Source: Celeribacter arenosi
Lineage (GTDB): Bacteria; Pseudomonadota; Alphaproteobacteria; Rhodobacterales; Rhodobacteraceae
Length of the DNA: 64,000 nt
Assembly (NCBI RefSeq): GCF_039539485.1
Contig: NZ_BAABDF010000003.1
Location: 62,001 to 126,000, forward strand
Direction of reading: 5' to 3'
Below the pieces are notes generated by a model that was not told the DNA's origin, did no database searches, and worked only from the letters and a program-made list of their open reading frames with translations. How positions within the stretch are numbered: the stretch's first letter is position 1; every line of letters begins with the position of its first letter. The position numbers were made by a program, and so were the translations under genes. Shown in pieces: positions 8,085-16,636 of the stretch.

Positions 8085-9158
8085 ATGAAAAAGATCCTTC
8101 TTTCTTCCGCAGCAATCGTCGCATTCGCCGGCGCTGCTTCTGCAGAAATCACACTCTCCGGCTCCGCAACTGTTGGTTACAACGACGACCACGAAGGTGG
8201 TGTGTACGCTGACGCCGACATCGACTTCACTGCTTCCCAGGAACTGAACAACGGCTGGACCGCTGCTCTCTCCTACGGCATCGAACTCGAGCAGCTCGAA
8301 TACAGCGATGACGATGGCATGGGCATTGACCAGGGCGGTTCCTTTGACGGCAACGTTCTCTTCTCCATCTCCAACGACATGTATGGCCTGCACTACGGCG
8401 ACACCGAATTCGCAGCAGCTTCGCTGTGGTCCGGCGTTTCTGACATGGCTTCCGATGGCTTCTCCGAAAAAGATGGCGAAGAAATCCTGAAGTTCACAGG
8501 CAAAATGGGCGGCATCGAAGCAGCAATCTCTGCTCCGGTCCTGAACGACTCGCAAGAGCTCGGCCAGATGTCCTTTGGTGCAACCGGTTCCTTCGGTAAC
8601 TTCGGCTTCGGCGTTGCTTACCAAGAAGAAGGCGAAGCAATGTCCGCGACCAACGGTCTCGAAGGCGACTACAACGAAGAAGAAATTCTCGGCCTGTTCG
8701 TCTCCACCGACCTTGCTGGTGCTTCCATCAAAGTTGCATACGCTTCCAACGAAACTGCTGGTACCGACTCCACAGGTATCGAAGTTTCCTACCCAATCGG
8801 TGACGTTTCCGTCGGCGCCTTCTACGTGTCCGAGTCCGATCAGGACGACGGTTTCGGTGTATCCGTTGACTACGCTTCCGGCCCTGCTTCTGTAAGCGCT
8901 TTCTACAACGAAGTTGATGGTGCAGCTGAAGTTGGCCTCGAAGGCTCCTACGCTGTTAACGACGACCTGACCGTATTTGCTGGTTACATCGACGATGACA
9001 ACCTCGAAGGCGGTGCCTACATCGGTGCTGAGTACGACCTCGGCGGCGGCGCTTCGTTCCTCGCTTCCTACGGCGACGCAGACGAAGAAGGCGACGACGA
9101 GTTCGGCGCGAAAGACTACAAAGACGGCATGACCGTTCAGCTCGGCCTTTCCTTCTAA
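8085..9158 (+). CDS. Major outer-membrane porin (Rhodobacter type)
   Basis: A 357-residue protein with a signal peptide (MKKILLSSAAIVAFAGAASA) and a mature chain of alternating short beta strands. It is rich in Asp, Glu and Gly and ends in Phe (QLGLSF), the outer-membrane insertion signal. It matches the Gram-negative porin family of Rhodobacterales (16-stranded trimers). Codon use differs from its neighbours, with strong preference for a few codons such as GCT, TCC, GAC and GAA, as expected for an abundant protein. A GAGGGA ribosome site precedes the ATG. A strong terminator follows at once, so it is monocistronic. Confidence 0.92.
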   Translation: MKKILLSSAAIVAFAGAASAEITLSGSATVGYNDDHEGGVYADADIDFTASQELNNGWTAALSYGIELEQLEYSDDDGMGIDQGGSFDGNVLFSISNDMYGLHYGDTEFAAASLWSGVSDMASDGFSEKDGEEILKFTGKMGGIEAAISAPVLNDSQELGQMSFGATGSFGNFGFGVAYQEEGEAMSATNGLEGDYNEEEILGLFVSTDLAGASIKVAYASNETAGTDSTGIEVSYPIGDVSVGAFYVSESDQDDGFGVSVDYASGPASVSAFYNEVDGAAEVGLEGSYAVNDDLTVFAGYIDDDNLEGGAYIGAEYDLGGGASFLASYGDADEEGDDEFGAKDYKDGMTVQLGLSF

Positions 9159-9186
9159 TCCATCCGGATTGGAAAGAGCTAAGAGA

Positions 9187-9213
9187 GGGTCGCCCTGCGG
9201 GGCGGCCCTTTTC
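9187..9213 (+). terminator. Intrinsic terminator of the porin gene
   Basis: Stem GGGTCGCCC (9187-9195) / GGGCGGCCC (9200-9208) with loop TGCG and one G-U pair, followed by TTTTCTTTT; it lies 29 nt after the porin stop. Confidence 0.88.
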
Positions 9214-9296
9214 TTTTGTGCGCAGGTCTCGCTAAAGCCTTGTTCCCGCGCAGATTGGCCGATAGTTTTGCCGCCAAGTAGCGCAAGGGGCGGCGG

Positions 9297-9851
9297 ATGT
9301 TCGGTAAGAGAACCACAGGTTTGGCAGTATTCGCGACGATGTTCGCCCTCGCCGGTTGCAGCGGCGGCGGTAGTTTCGGATCGCTGGGCGGAAGTCTGGG
9401 ATCACTAGGCGGCGGTGGCAGCACGGTTGTGGCCGAAGACGGCACCGTGGTTGACGCCCGCTCGGTTGGCCAATCGGTCGAAATCCCCAACGGCGAAACC
9501 ATTGTCATCGAACAGCCTGTGCGGCGCACCCTTCAGGGTGGTGGTCGCAACGGGATCGAATCCACCGTTCAGGTCAATAAATACATCTGGAGTGCCGCGC
9601 TCGACGTGTTGTCGTTCCTGCCGGTGCAGAGCGCCGATCCGTTTACGGGTGTGATCATCACCGGTTACGGCACGCCGCCCGGTGGTGGGCGCGCCTATCG
9701 CGCGACGATCCTCGTATCCGACCCTGCGTTGGATGCACGGGCGCTCAACCTGTCGCTCTATAGTGGCAGCGGGCCGGTGAGTGCGGAAACCGTTCGTGCG
9801 GTCGAGAATGCGATCCTGACCCGTGCCCGCCAGATGCGCAGCGGCGGCTAG
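9297..9851 (+). CDS. DUF3576 family lipoprotein
   Basis: A 184-residue protein with a lipoprotein signal: hydrophobic segment followed by LAGC with the lipidated Cys near residue 21. A low-complexity Gly/Ser linker (SFGSLGGSLGSLGGGG) follows, then a compact C-terminal domain with VNKYIWSAALDVLSF and DPFTGVIITGYG, characteristic of DUF3576. The role is unknown; members are commonly encoded just upstream of leuS in alphaproteobacteria. It sits 88 nt before leuS and may be co-transcribed with leuS-lptE-holA. The family links suggest the outer envelope, but function is not established. Confidence 0.82.
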   Translation: MFGKRTTGLAVFATMFALAGCSGGGSFGSLGGSLGSLGGGGSTVVAEDGTVVDARSVGQSVEIPNGETIVIEQPVRRTLQGGGRNGIESTVQVNKYIWSAALDVLSFLPVQSADPFTGVIITGYGTPPGGGRAYRATILVSDPALDARALNLSLYSGSGPVSAETVRAVENAILTRARQMRSGG

Positions 9852-9939
9852 TGCTGCTTTACGCTGAGAAGTTCAAACGATAAGACGACGCCGGGCCCCA
9901 AGGCCCGGTGTTTTCACGAGAGCCCCGAAGGACGAGACC

Positions 9940-12492
9940 ATGACCCGCTACGCGCCGAGCGAGATTGAACCGAAATGGCAAAAAGCCTGGGACGCGGACG
10001 ATGTGTTCCTCGCCACGCGCGATCCCAACAAGCCGAAGTACTATGTGCTCGAGATGTTCCCCTATCCGTCGGGGCGCCTGCATGTGGGTCACGTGCGCAA
10101 CTACACGATGGGCGATGTGATCGCGCGCTACAAAGCGTCCTGCGGTTTTTCCGTCCTGCATCCGATGGGATGGGACGCCTTTGGCATGCCGGCGGAAAAC
10201 GCGGCGATGGCGGGTGGCGGGCATCCGGCGAAATGGACCTACGACAACATTGCGACGATGCGCGCGGGGATGAAAACATGGGGCCTGTCGATTGACTGGT
10301 CGCGTGAATTTGCGACCTGTGATCCGGAGTATTACGGCCAGCAGCAGTCGTTGTTCATCGATATGCTCGAAAAGGGACTGGTCTATCGCAAGAACGCGAT
10401 GGTCAATTGGGATCCCGTGGACATGACCGTTCTGGCCAACGAACAGGTGATCGATGGCTGTGGCTGGCGCTCCGGTGCGCCGGTCGAGCGGCGTGAACTG
10501 ACGCAGTGGTTTTTCAAGATCTCCGACTATTCCGACGACCTGCTCGCCGCGATCGAAGGGTTGGACAATTGGCCCGATAAGGTCAAAACGATGCAGAAGA
10601 ACTGGATCGGCAAATCGCGCGGATTGCAGTTCTCCTTCTCCGTGGTTGATGGGCCCGAAGGTCACGATCGTGTCGAGGTTTACACGACCCGTCCCGATAC
10701 GTTGATGGGCGCGTCCTTTGTCGGCATTTCCGCGGATCATCCGCTGGCGCGCAAACTGGCCGCCGAGAACCCCGACATCGCCGCCTTCTGTGAGGAATGT
10801 CGCAAAGGTGGCACGACGGAGGAGGCGATCGAGAAGGCCGAAAAGCTGGGTCTCGACACCGGTCTGCGCGTGCGTCACCCGTTTGATAATGAATGGGAAT
10901 TGCCGGTCTATATCGCCAACTTCATCCTGATGGATTATGGCACGGGCGCTGTTTTCGGATGCCCCGCACATGACCAGCGCGACTTTGATTTCGCGAGTAA
11001 ATACGGCCTGCCGATCACCTTTACATTCGAACCGGAAGAAGGTGAATTGAACACCGGCGAAGCCTTTGCGCCCGCCAAAACCGAGCGCGTGCGGTGGACG
11101 AAAGCCTATGCGTGGGACGAGGTTTCGACCGGTGAAGAGGCCGTCGAGGCGGCGATTGAATTCTGTGAATCCAAAGGCGTCGGGCATGGTGTGACCAAGT
11201 TCCGCCTGCGCGATTGGGGTCTGTCGCGCCAGCGTTATTGGGGCTGTCCGATCCCGATTGTGCATTGCGAAACCTGCGGCGTGGTTCCCGAAAGCAAAGA
11301 GAACCTGCCGGTCAAATTGCCGCAGGATGTGACGCTGGATGTGCCGGGTAACCCGCTGGATCGGCATCCGACATGGCGCGAGTGTTCGTGCCCGAAATGC
11401 GGCGCCAAGGCCACGCGCGAAACCGACACGATGGACACCTTTGTGGACAGTTCGTGGTATTACGCCCGCTTTACCTCGCCCCATGCGGCGACGCCCACGG
11501 ATCGCGCGGAAGCAGATTACTGGATGAACGTCGATCAGTATGTTGGCGGGATCGAGCACGCGATTTTGCACCTGCTCTATTCGCGCTTTTTTGCCCGTGC
11601 GATGAACGAAACCGGTCATCTGGCCGATAGCGCGCGCGAGCCGTTCAACGCGCTGTTCACCCAAGGCATGGTGACCCACGCGATCTTCCAGACCAAGGGC
11701 GCGGACGGGCGCACCGAGTTCCATTATCCCGAAGCCGTCGATCTGCGTGATGGTAAAGGGTTCCTCAAAGCCGATGGGCGCGAGGTGCAGATCGTGCCCT
11801 CCGCCAAAATGTCGAAATCGAAGAATAACGTCGTCGATCCCGTCGATATCGTGGCCCAATACGGTGCGGATTCCGCGCGCTGGTTCGTGCTGTCCGACAG
11901 CCCACCCGAACGGGATGTGGAATGGACGGCCGCGGGTGCGGAGGCGACCCATAAACACCTATCGCGCGTCTGGCGGTTGGCCGCAGAGATTGATGAAGCA
12001 CCCGAAACCGGTGCGGGTGACGACGATCTGTTGCGCATCACGCATAAGGCCATGTTCGAGGTGTCGCAGGGCATCGAAAGCTTTGGCTTTAACGCGTCGA
12101 TTGCAAAGCTCTACGGGTTCACCAATGCGATCGCAAAATCCAAGGCGGGCCGTGACACGCGTCGGTTCGCTTTGAAGACGCTGGCGCAGTTGATGTCGCC
12201 GATCACCCCGCACCTCGCCGAAGAGATGTGGGCGATGCTGGGTGGTGAGGGTCTCATCGCGCGCGCGTCCTGGCCGAAACCGGATGAGAAATATCTGGTC
12301 GAGGACACGGTCACGCTGCCGATCCAGATCAACGGGAAACGCCGCGACGAGATCACGGTGCCCAAGGATATGGCGAAGGAAGAGGTTGAAAAGCTGGTGC
12401 TGGAGAACGAAGCTGTGCAGAGGGCGCTCGATGGTGGGCAGCCCAAAAAGCTGATCGTTGTTCCGGGCCGCATCGTCAATGTCGTCGTTTAA
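9940..12492 (+). CDS. leuS: Leucyl-tRNA synthetase
   Basis: An 850-residue class I aminoacyl-tRNA synthetase. The HIGH-equivalent HVGH is at about residue 46 in YPSGRLHVGHVRNY, and the KMSKS loop is intact as KMSKSKNN near residue 625. The editing domain (LeuRS CP1) between them contains DYGTGAVFGCPAHDQRD. Zinc-ribbon cysteines occur in CETCGVVP and CPKCGAKA. Length and order are normal for bacterial LeuRS. It attaches leucine to tRNA-Leu in the cytoplasm. The 3' end overlaps lptE by 14 nt. Confidence 0.97.
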   Translation: MTRYAPSEIEPKWQKAWDADDVFLATRDPNKPKYYVLEMFPYPSGRLHVGHVRNYTMGDVIARYKASCGFSVLHPMGWDAFGMPAENAAMAGGGHPAKWTYDNIATMRAGMKTWGLSIDWSREFATCDPEYYGQQQSLFIDMLEKGLVYRKNAMVNWDPVDMTVLANEQVIDGCGWRSGAPVERRELTQWFFKISDYSDDLLAAIEGLDNWPDKVKTMQKNWIGKSRGLQFSFSVVDGPEGHDRVEVYTTRPDTLMGASFVGISADHPLARKLAAENPDIAAFCEECRKGGTTEEAIEKAEKLGLDTGLRVRHPFDNEWELPVYIANFILMDYGTGAVFGCPAHDQRDFDFASKYGLPITFTFEPEEGELNTGEAFAPAKTERVRWTKAYAWDEVSTGEEAVEAAIEFCESKGVGHGVTKFRLRDWGLSRQRYWGCPIPIVHCETCGVVPESKENLPVKLPQDVTLDVPGNPLDRHPTWRECSCPKCGAKATRETDTMDTFVDSSWYYARFTSPHAATPTDRAEADYWMNVDQYVGGIEHAILHLLYSRFFARAMNETGHLADSAREPFNALFTQGMVTHAIFQTKGADGRTEFHYPEAVDLRDGKGFLKADGREVQIVPSAKMSKSKNNVVDPVDIVAQYGADSARWFVLSDSPPERDVEWTAAGAEATHKHLSRVWRLAAEIDEAPETGAGDDDLLRITHKAMFEVSQGIESFGFNASIAKLYGFTNAIAKSKAGRDTRRFALKTLAQLMSPITPHLAEEMWAMLGGEGLIARASWPKPDEKYLVEDTVTLPIQINGKRRDEITVPKDMAKEEVEKLVLENEAVQRALDGGQPKKLIVVPGRIVNVVV

Positions 12493-12958
12493 CCGCCGCT
12501 TCTTTATCACCTCGACGCTCGCTCTGGCGGGATGCGGTTTCACGCCTGCCTATGCGCCCGACGGAGCCGCGCGGGCGTTGCGCAACAACATGTCGATGCA
12601 TGAACCCGACGACCGGATCAGCTATGCGCTCTATACCGCGCTGATTGACCGGTTCGGGGCCGCGCGCGACCCGCGGTTTCACCTCGATTACGCGACCGAG
12701 GCAAGCGAAGAGGATGTCGGCATCACCCGCGAGGGCGAGATTACCCGCTACCACATTGCAGGAACCGCGCATTACCGGTTGACCGAAATCGCGAGCGGAC
12801 GCGTGCTCGCAGAGGGCGATGTGCAGGGGTTTTCGGCCTATTCCGCCACCCGTTCGACCGTCGCATCGCTCACCTCGACGCGCGATGCCTATGAGCGGTT
12901 GATGCGGTCTCTCGCGCGCAATATCGAGACGCATCTGATCGCCAAATTGAGCCAATGA
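12479..12958 (+). CDS. lptE: LPS-assembly lipoprotein LptE
   Basis: A 159-residue protein with a short signal ending in LAGC (lipidated Cys near residue 18) and the alpha-type LptE sequence GFTPAYAP directly after it. LptE plugs the LptD barrel in the outer membrane and helps insert LPS. The leuS-lptE-holA order is conserved in many bacteria and supports the call despite low primary conservation. The ATG at 12479 overlaps leuS by 14 nt; an earlier start would overlap more and spoil the signal peptide. It is coupled to holA through ATGA. Confidence 0.88.
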   Translation: MSSFNRRFFITSTLALAGCGFTPAYAPDGAARALRNNMSMHEPDDRISYALYTALIDRFGAARDPRFHLDYATEASEEDVGITREGEITRYHIAGTAHYRLTEIASGRVLAEGDVQGFSAYSATRSTVASLTSTRDAYERLMRSLARNIETHLIAKLSQ

Positions 12959-13980
12959 AACTTTCCGCGCGCGACGCCATCTCCTTTTTCGCAAAGCCGG
13001 ATACGAAACTGGCGGGCATCCTGATCCATGGCGCGGATGCGATGCGGATCGCGCTCAAACGGCAGGAAATGATCGCCGCTCTGGTCGGGCCGGAGGGCGA
13101 ATCCGAAATGCGGCTATCGCGCCTGTCGGCGGGGGAATTGCGCCGCGACAAGGCGATGCTGGCGGACGCGCTCAAGGAAAAGGGGTTCTTCCCCGGTCAT
13201 CGCGTGACCTTTGTGGAGGACGCGACCGAGCTGGCCGCCCCGCCGATCCTTGATGCGCTGAGCGATTGGCAGGCGGGCGACGCCCAACTGGTTGTCACGG
13301 CGGGCAGTTTGAAGGCCACATCGAAGCTGCGCAAAGCCTTTGAGGCGGGGCGCAATACGGTCGCGATTGCGATCTACAATGATCCCCCGACCCGCGCCGA
13401 AATCGACACTGAACTGGCCAAATCGGGTCTTACCCAGATTGCGCCAGAGGCGGGTCGTGATATCGAAGCGCTCGCACGGGTGCTCGATCCGGGTGATTTC
13501 CGACAAACGCTCGAAAAGCTGGCGCTCTATAAACGCGGTGATCCGACGGCAGTGACGAGCGCGGATGTGCAGGCCTGTGCGCCGGTTACCACCGAGGCCG
13601 GGGTCGACGACCTGCTCAATGCCGCCGCCGAGGGCAAAGAGGCCGCCATTGGTCCCCTGATCCAGAAGATCGACGGGCAAGGGGTGTCGGCTGTCGCACT
13701 TTCCATTTCCATGATGCGCCATTTTCGCACCCTGCACGCCGCCGCCTCCGATCCGGGTGGGGTGAGTTCGGGCATTGCGCGCGCGCGTCCGCCGATTTTT
13801 GGCCCCCGTCGTGATCGCATGTCGCGCCAGGCGCAGACCTGGGGCGTGCAGAAGTTGGAAACGGCGCTCGGGCTGATCACGGATACCGACCTCACGCTTC
13901 GCTCCGCATCGCGTGCACCGACAATGGCGGTGGTTGAACGCGCGCTTATCCGGCTCGCGATGCTGTCAAAGCGCGGCTAG
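12955..13980 (+). CDS. holA: DNA polymerase III delta subunit
   Basis: A 341-residue clamp-loader subunit. The N-terminal AAA-like domain lacks a P-loop, as usual for delta, and has the GADAMRIALKR and FFPGHRVTFVEDATEL segments of alpha-type HolA. The C-terminal collar region includes ISMMRHFRTLH and RPPIFGPRRD. Delta opens the beta clamp for loading. It starts in an ATGA overlap with lptE. Its last 35 nt overlap the convergent flavoprotein gene. Confidence 0.92.
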   Translation: MKLSARDAISFFAKPDTKLAGILIHGADAMRIALKRQEMIAALVGPEGESEMRLSRLSAGELRRDKAMLADALKEKGFFPGHRVTFVEDATELAAPPILDALSDWQAGDAQLVVTAGSLKATSKLRKAFEAGRNTVAIAIYNDPPTRAEIDTELAKSGLTQIAPEAGRDIEALARVLDPGDFRQTLEKLALYKRGDPTAVTSADVQACAPVTTEAGVDDLLNAAAEGKEAAIGPLIQKIDGQGVSAVALSISMMRHFRTLHAAASDPGGVSSGIARARPPIFGPRRDRMSRQAQTWGVQKLETALGLITDTDLTLRSASRAPTMAVVERALIRLAMLSKRG

Positions 13981-15136
13981 CGGCCAATCCGGCGGCGCGC
14001 CCCGTGGCGAGGCAGGCGGTGATCAGATAGCCCCCAGTCGGCGCCTCCCAGTCGAGCATTTCACCCGCGACATAGACACCCGGCATGGCTTTGAGTTCAA
14101 AGTCTTCGGTGATCGCGCTGAACGCCACACCGCCCGCTGTGGAGATGGCTTCGTCCATCGGGCGCAGGGTGAGCGGCGAAATTTCCAACGACTTTAGAAC
14201 CGAGCCGATGTCGGGGGCTTTGCGCCCGTATTCCATCACCAGCGCGATCTTGGCGGGTGGCAGGCGAAAGGCGCGTCGCAGGAAGGAACTGAGCGTTTCC
14301 TTTCGCTTTCGCGACCCCATGACGGTGTGCACCCGCTCCTCCGTCCAATCGGGCAGAAGGTCGATGTGCAGGGGCAACCCTTCGCGCACGCCACGCGAAA
14401 CCGAATAGATACCTCCACCCTCCAGCCCGCGCGATGAGACCACGCATTCACCGCGTGACTGGAACCGGCCAGCACTCAGCGCGATGCCTTTGACGGGCGT
14501 GCCGAAATGGCGGGTCATGTGGTCGCTCCACGCGATATCGAGCGCGGCGTTGGCGGGTGCAAAGGGGGTTAGATCACAGGCGCTAGACAGGAGGGCGGTC
14601 CAGCGGCCATCAGACCCCAATCGCGCCCAACTCGCCCCGCCGAGGGCAAGAATGGTGGCTTTTGCGGCGACCGTTCGCGGACCCTGAGGCGTGTCAAATT
14701 CGGCATGGTCAGTCAACCCGACGAGCCGCCATTTGGCGCGGATTTCGACGCCGGTTGCGTCCAGCCGGGTGAGCCATGCGCGCAGGAGCGGCGAGGCCTT
14801 CATCGCCTTTGGAAAGACGCGGCCTGAACTGCCGGTGAACATCTCCTGCCCGAGGCCCTCGGCCCATTCAATGGTCTGTGAGGGGCCAAATTCCCCGAGA
14901 GCATGTTCCAGAGCGGGCGGACAGGGGTCGAACGCGCGCAGGAATTCATCCAGCGGTTCGTTTTTCGTCAGGTTGAGACCGGATTTGCCGGCCATGAGGA
15001 ATTTCCGCGCGACCGAGGGTTTTGCATCGCAGACCACGACACCGTGGCCCCGACTGGCCAGCATTTCGGCCGCCATCAGCCCCGCGGGGCCTGCGCCGAT
15101 GATCAGGGCGTCAATCGCTTCATGCGCGGGTGTCAT
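13946..15136 (-). CDS. HI0933/TIGR03862-family flavoprotein
   Basis: A 396-residue FAD-dependent protein. The N-terminal Rossmann motif is GAGPAGLMAAEML, followed by DAKPSVARKFLMAGKSGLNL, the family hallmark. The C-terminal FAD site appears as GVYVAGEMLDWEAPTGGYL. Members are annotated as NAD(P)/FAD-dependent oxidoreductases (BaiN/YhiN-like); the substrate is unknown. The 3' end runs 35 nt into holA on the opposite strand. The start overlaps the enoyl-CoA hydratase gene by 4 nt, so it is the last gene of a leftward operon SDR-hydratase-flavoprotein. Confidence 0.88.
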   Translation of the reverse strand: MTPAHEAIDALIIGAGPAGLMAAEMLASRGHGVVVCDAKPSVARKFLMAGKSGLNLTKNEPLDEFLRAFDPCPPALEHALGEFGPSQTIEWAEGLGQEMFTGSSGRVFPKAMKASPLLRAWLTRLDATGVEIRAKWRLVGLTDHAEFDTPQGPRTVAAKATILALGGASWARLGSDGRWTALLSSACDLTPFAPANAALDIAWSDHMTRHFGTPVKGIALSAGRFQSRGECVVSSRGLEGGGIYSVSRGVREGLPLHIDLLPDWTEERVHTVMGSRKRKETLSSFLRRAFRLPPAKIALVMEYGRKAPDIGSVLKSLEISPLTLRPMDEAISTAGGVAFSAITEDFELKAMPGVYVAGEMLDWEAPTGGYLITACLATGRAAGLAASRALTASRAG

Positions 15137-15747
15137 TGTGTGATCAGACCCTTGATCGACCCGATATGGGCGTGACTGGCACCAAGGGCGTGTTCGGCAA
15201 GGGCGGCGACGGCCTCCATTTGGTCACCGGCGGGGACCAGACGATCCACCAACCCCCACTCCAGCGCCTCATCGGCTTCGATTTTCTGGCCTGCCATCAG
15301 GATCATTTTCGCGCGCGCTGGTCCGATCAGCGAGGCGAGGCGCACCGGATCGGAGGGTTGCGGCAGAAAGCCGAGCTTCATCACCGGATAGAAGAATTTG
15401 GCGCCAGGATCGGCAATCCGGATATCGCAGGCGAGCGCCATGCCGAAGGCACCCCCCGCCAGCGTCCCGTTCAGGGCGCATATGGTCAGGCAGGGTAGCG
15501 ATGCCAGCGCGCCCGACAGATCTTCCCACAAGGGCGAGGTCGCCAGCCCCGCCTTTGCCGCGTCGAGATCTGCGCCAGCCGAAAAGACTTTGCCCTCTCC
15601 GGTCAACACGAATGCCTTGGCCACGCCATGGGCCGCACGAGCCGCATCAATCAAAGACTTGAGCATGTCTGCGGTGAGAGAATTGGCCTTTTCGGGCCGG
15701 TTTAGGGTCACAATCCAGAGATCGCCCTGCTTGGAGATGTCGATCAT
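15133..15747 (-). CDS. Enoyl-CoA hydratase/isomerase family protein
   Basis: A 204-residue crotonase-fold protein, shorter than the usual 255-265 residues. The oxyanion-hole motifs are present: FSAGADLDAAK and NGTLAGGAFGMALACD. The glutamates expected for hydratase activity are not clear at their usual places, so isomerase or another CoA chemistry is possible. The final CoA-binding C-terminal helix is short. Overlaps of 4 nt on both sides link it tightly to the SDR gene upstream and the flavoprotein downstream. Confidence 0.82.
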   Translation of the reverse strand: MIDISKQGDLWIVTLNRPEKANSLTADMLKSLIDAARAAHGVAKAFVLTGEGKVFSAGADLDAAKAGLATSPLWEDLSGALASLPCLTICALNGTLAGGAFGMALACDIRIADPGAKFFYPVMKLGFLPQPSDPVRLASLIGPARAKMILMAGQKIEADEALEWGLVDRLVPAGDQMEAVAALAEHALGASHAHIGSIKGLITQ

Positions 15748-16499
15748 GTCACAAGTCCGGCTTTGCGCCGTATGCCTTCATCGCGCAGGGAGATTTCCTG
15801 TCCGAGGTAGGCGTCGGCGTCGCCTGTGCACATCCACAAAAGGGCGCGGGCCGGCCATTCGGGCGGAACATGGTCGGACCATTCGAGTTCGCTGACCGGA
15901 TTGATGCCCGACGCCTTGATCTCTCTCTGCATCTGAGTGGCCACGGTGCCGGGTGAGAGGCCCATCGCGCGGATGCCGTTTTCGCGTTCTTCGTGATCGA
16001 GCATCGCGGTCAACATCGCAGCGCCCGCTTTGGACGTGCAATAGGCGCTCCACCCCTCGATCGGCGAATGTGCGGCACCTGACGAGATGGTGAGAACGGT
16101 GCCACCGCCGCGCGCCTTCATACCGGCTAGCACATGGCGCATCATGTAGAAGACGCCTTTGATATTGACGTCGATGAGTTTCGACCAGGCGTCGATATCT
16201 GCGGTTTCCATGCGGGAAATCGGGTCGATTGCGGCGGCGTTGTTGATCACGATGTCGATGGCGCCGAACCGGTCTTCGACGGCCTTCACGGCGCCCTCAA
16301 TGGCCGCTGGGTCAGAGATATCGCAGGCCAATGGCAGCGCGCGGTCGCCGATTTCATCGGCAAGGGCGATCAAGGCCGACCTGCTACGCGCGAGAAGGGC
16401 CACGTTTGCGCCTGCGGCGGCGAATACCCGCGCTGTGGCTTCGCCGATACCGCGGCTGGCCCCTGTGATGAGAACTGTTTTTCCTGAAAGATCGGTCAT
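15744..16499 (-). CDS. Short-chain dehydrogenase/reductase (SDR)
   Basis: A 251-residue classical SDR. The cofactor motif is TGASRGIGEATA, the NNAA motif is at about residues 86-89, and the catalytic Ser-Tyr-Lys appear in ISSGAAHS and YCTSKAG. The N-terminal residues after the cofactor loop do not discriminate NAD from NADP with certainty. The substrate is unknown. It heads the three-gene leftward operon with the crotonase-fold and flavoprotein genes, which could point to a hydroxyacyl or aromatic acid substrate. Confidence 0.88.
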   Translation of the reverse strand: MTDLSGKTVLITGASRGIGEATARVFAAAGANVALLARSRSALIALADEIGDRALPLACDISDPAAIEGAVKAVEDRFGAIDIVINNAAAIDPISRMETADIDAWSKLIDVNIKGVFYMMRHVLAGMKARGGGTVLTISSGAAHSPIEGWSAYCTSKAGAAMLTAMLDHEERENGIRAMGLSPGTVATQMQREIKASGINPVSELEWSDHVPPEWPARALLWMCTGDADAYLGQEISLRDEGIRRKAGLVT

Positions 16500-16636
16500 G
16501 GTGCACCTTTTTGTTTGCGGCGAGCCTAGCGAACCGCCATTCGGTGTTCCAGCCTTGACCCCACCGGAATTCGGGGGGAACGTGCCCTTTGTGGATCACG
16601 CAGGCGGGCCCCGCGCGGACCGAAAAGGATGGATAG

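Noticed and set aside
9859..11958. A 699-codon open frame antisense to leuS
   Set aside because: It lies wholly within leuS, is Arg/His/Gly-rich as expected of GC-rich antisense, has no ribosome site or recognised motif.
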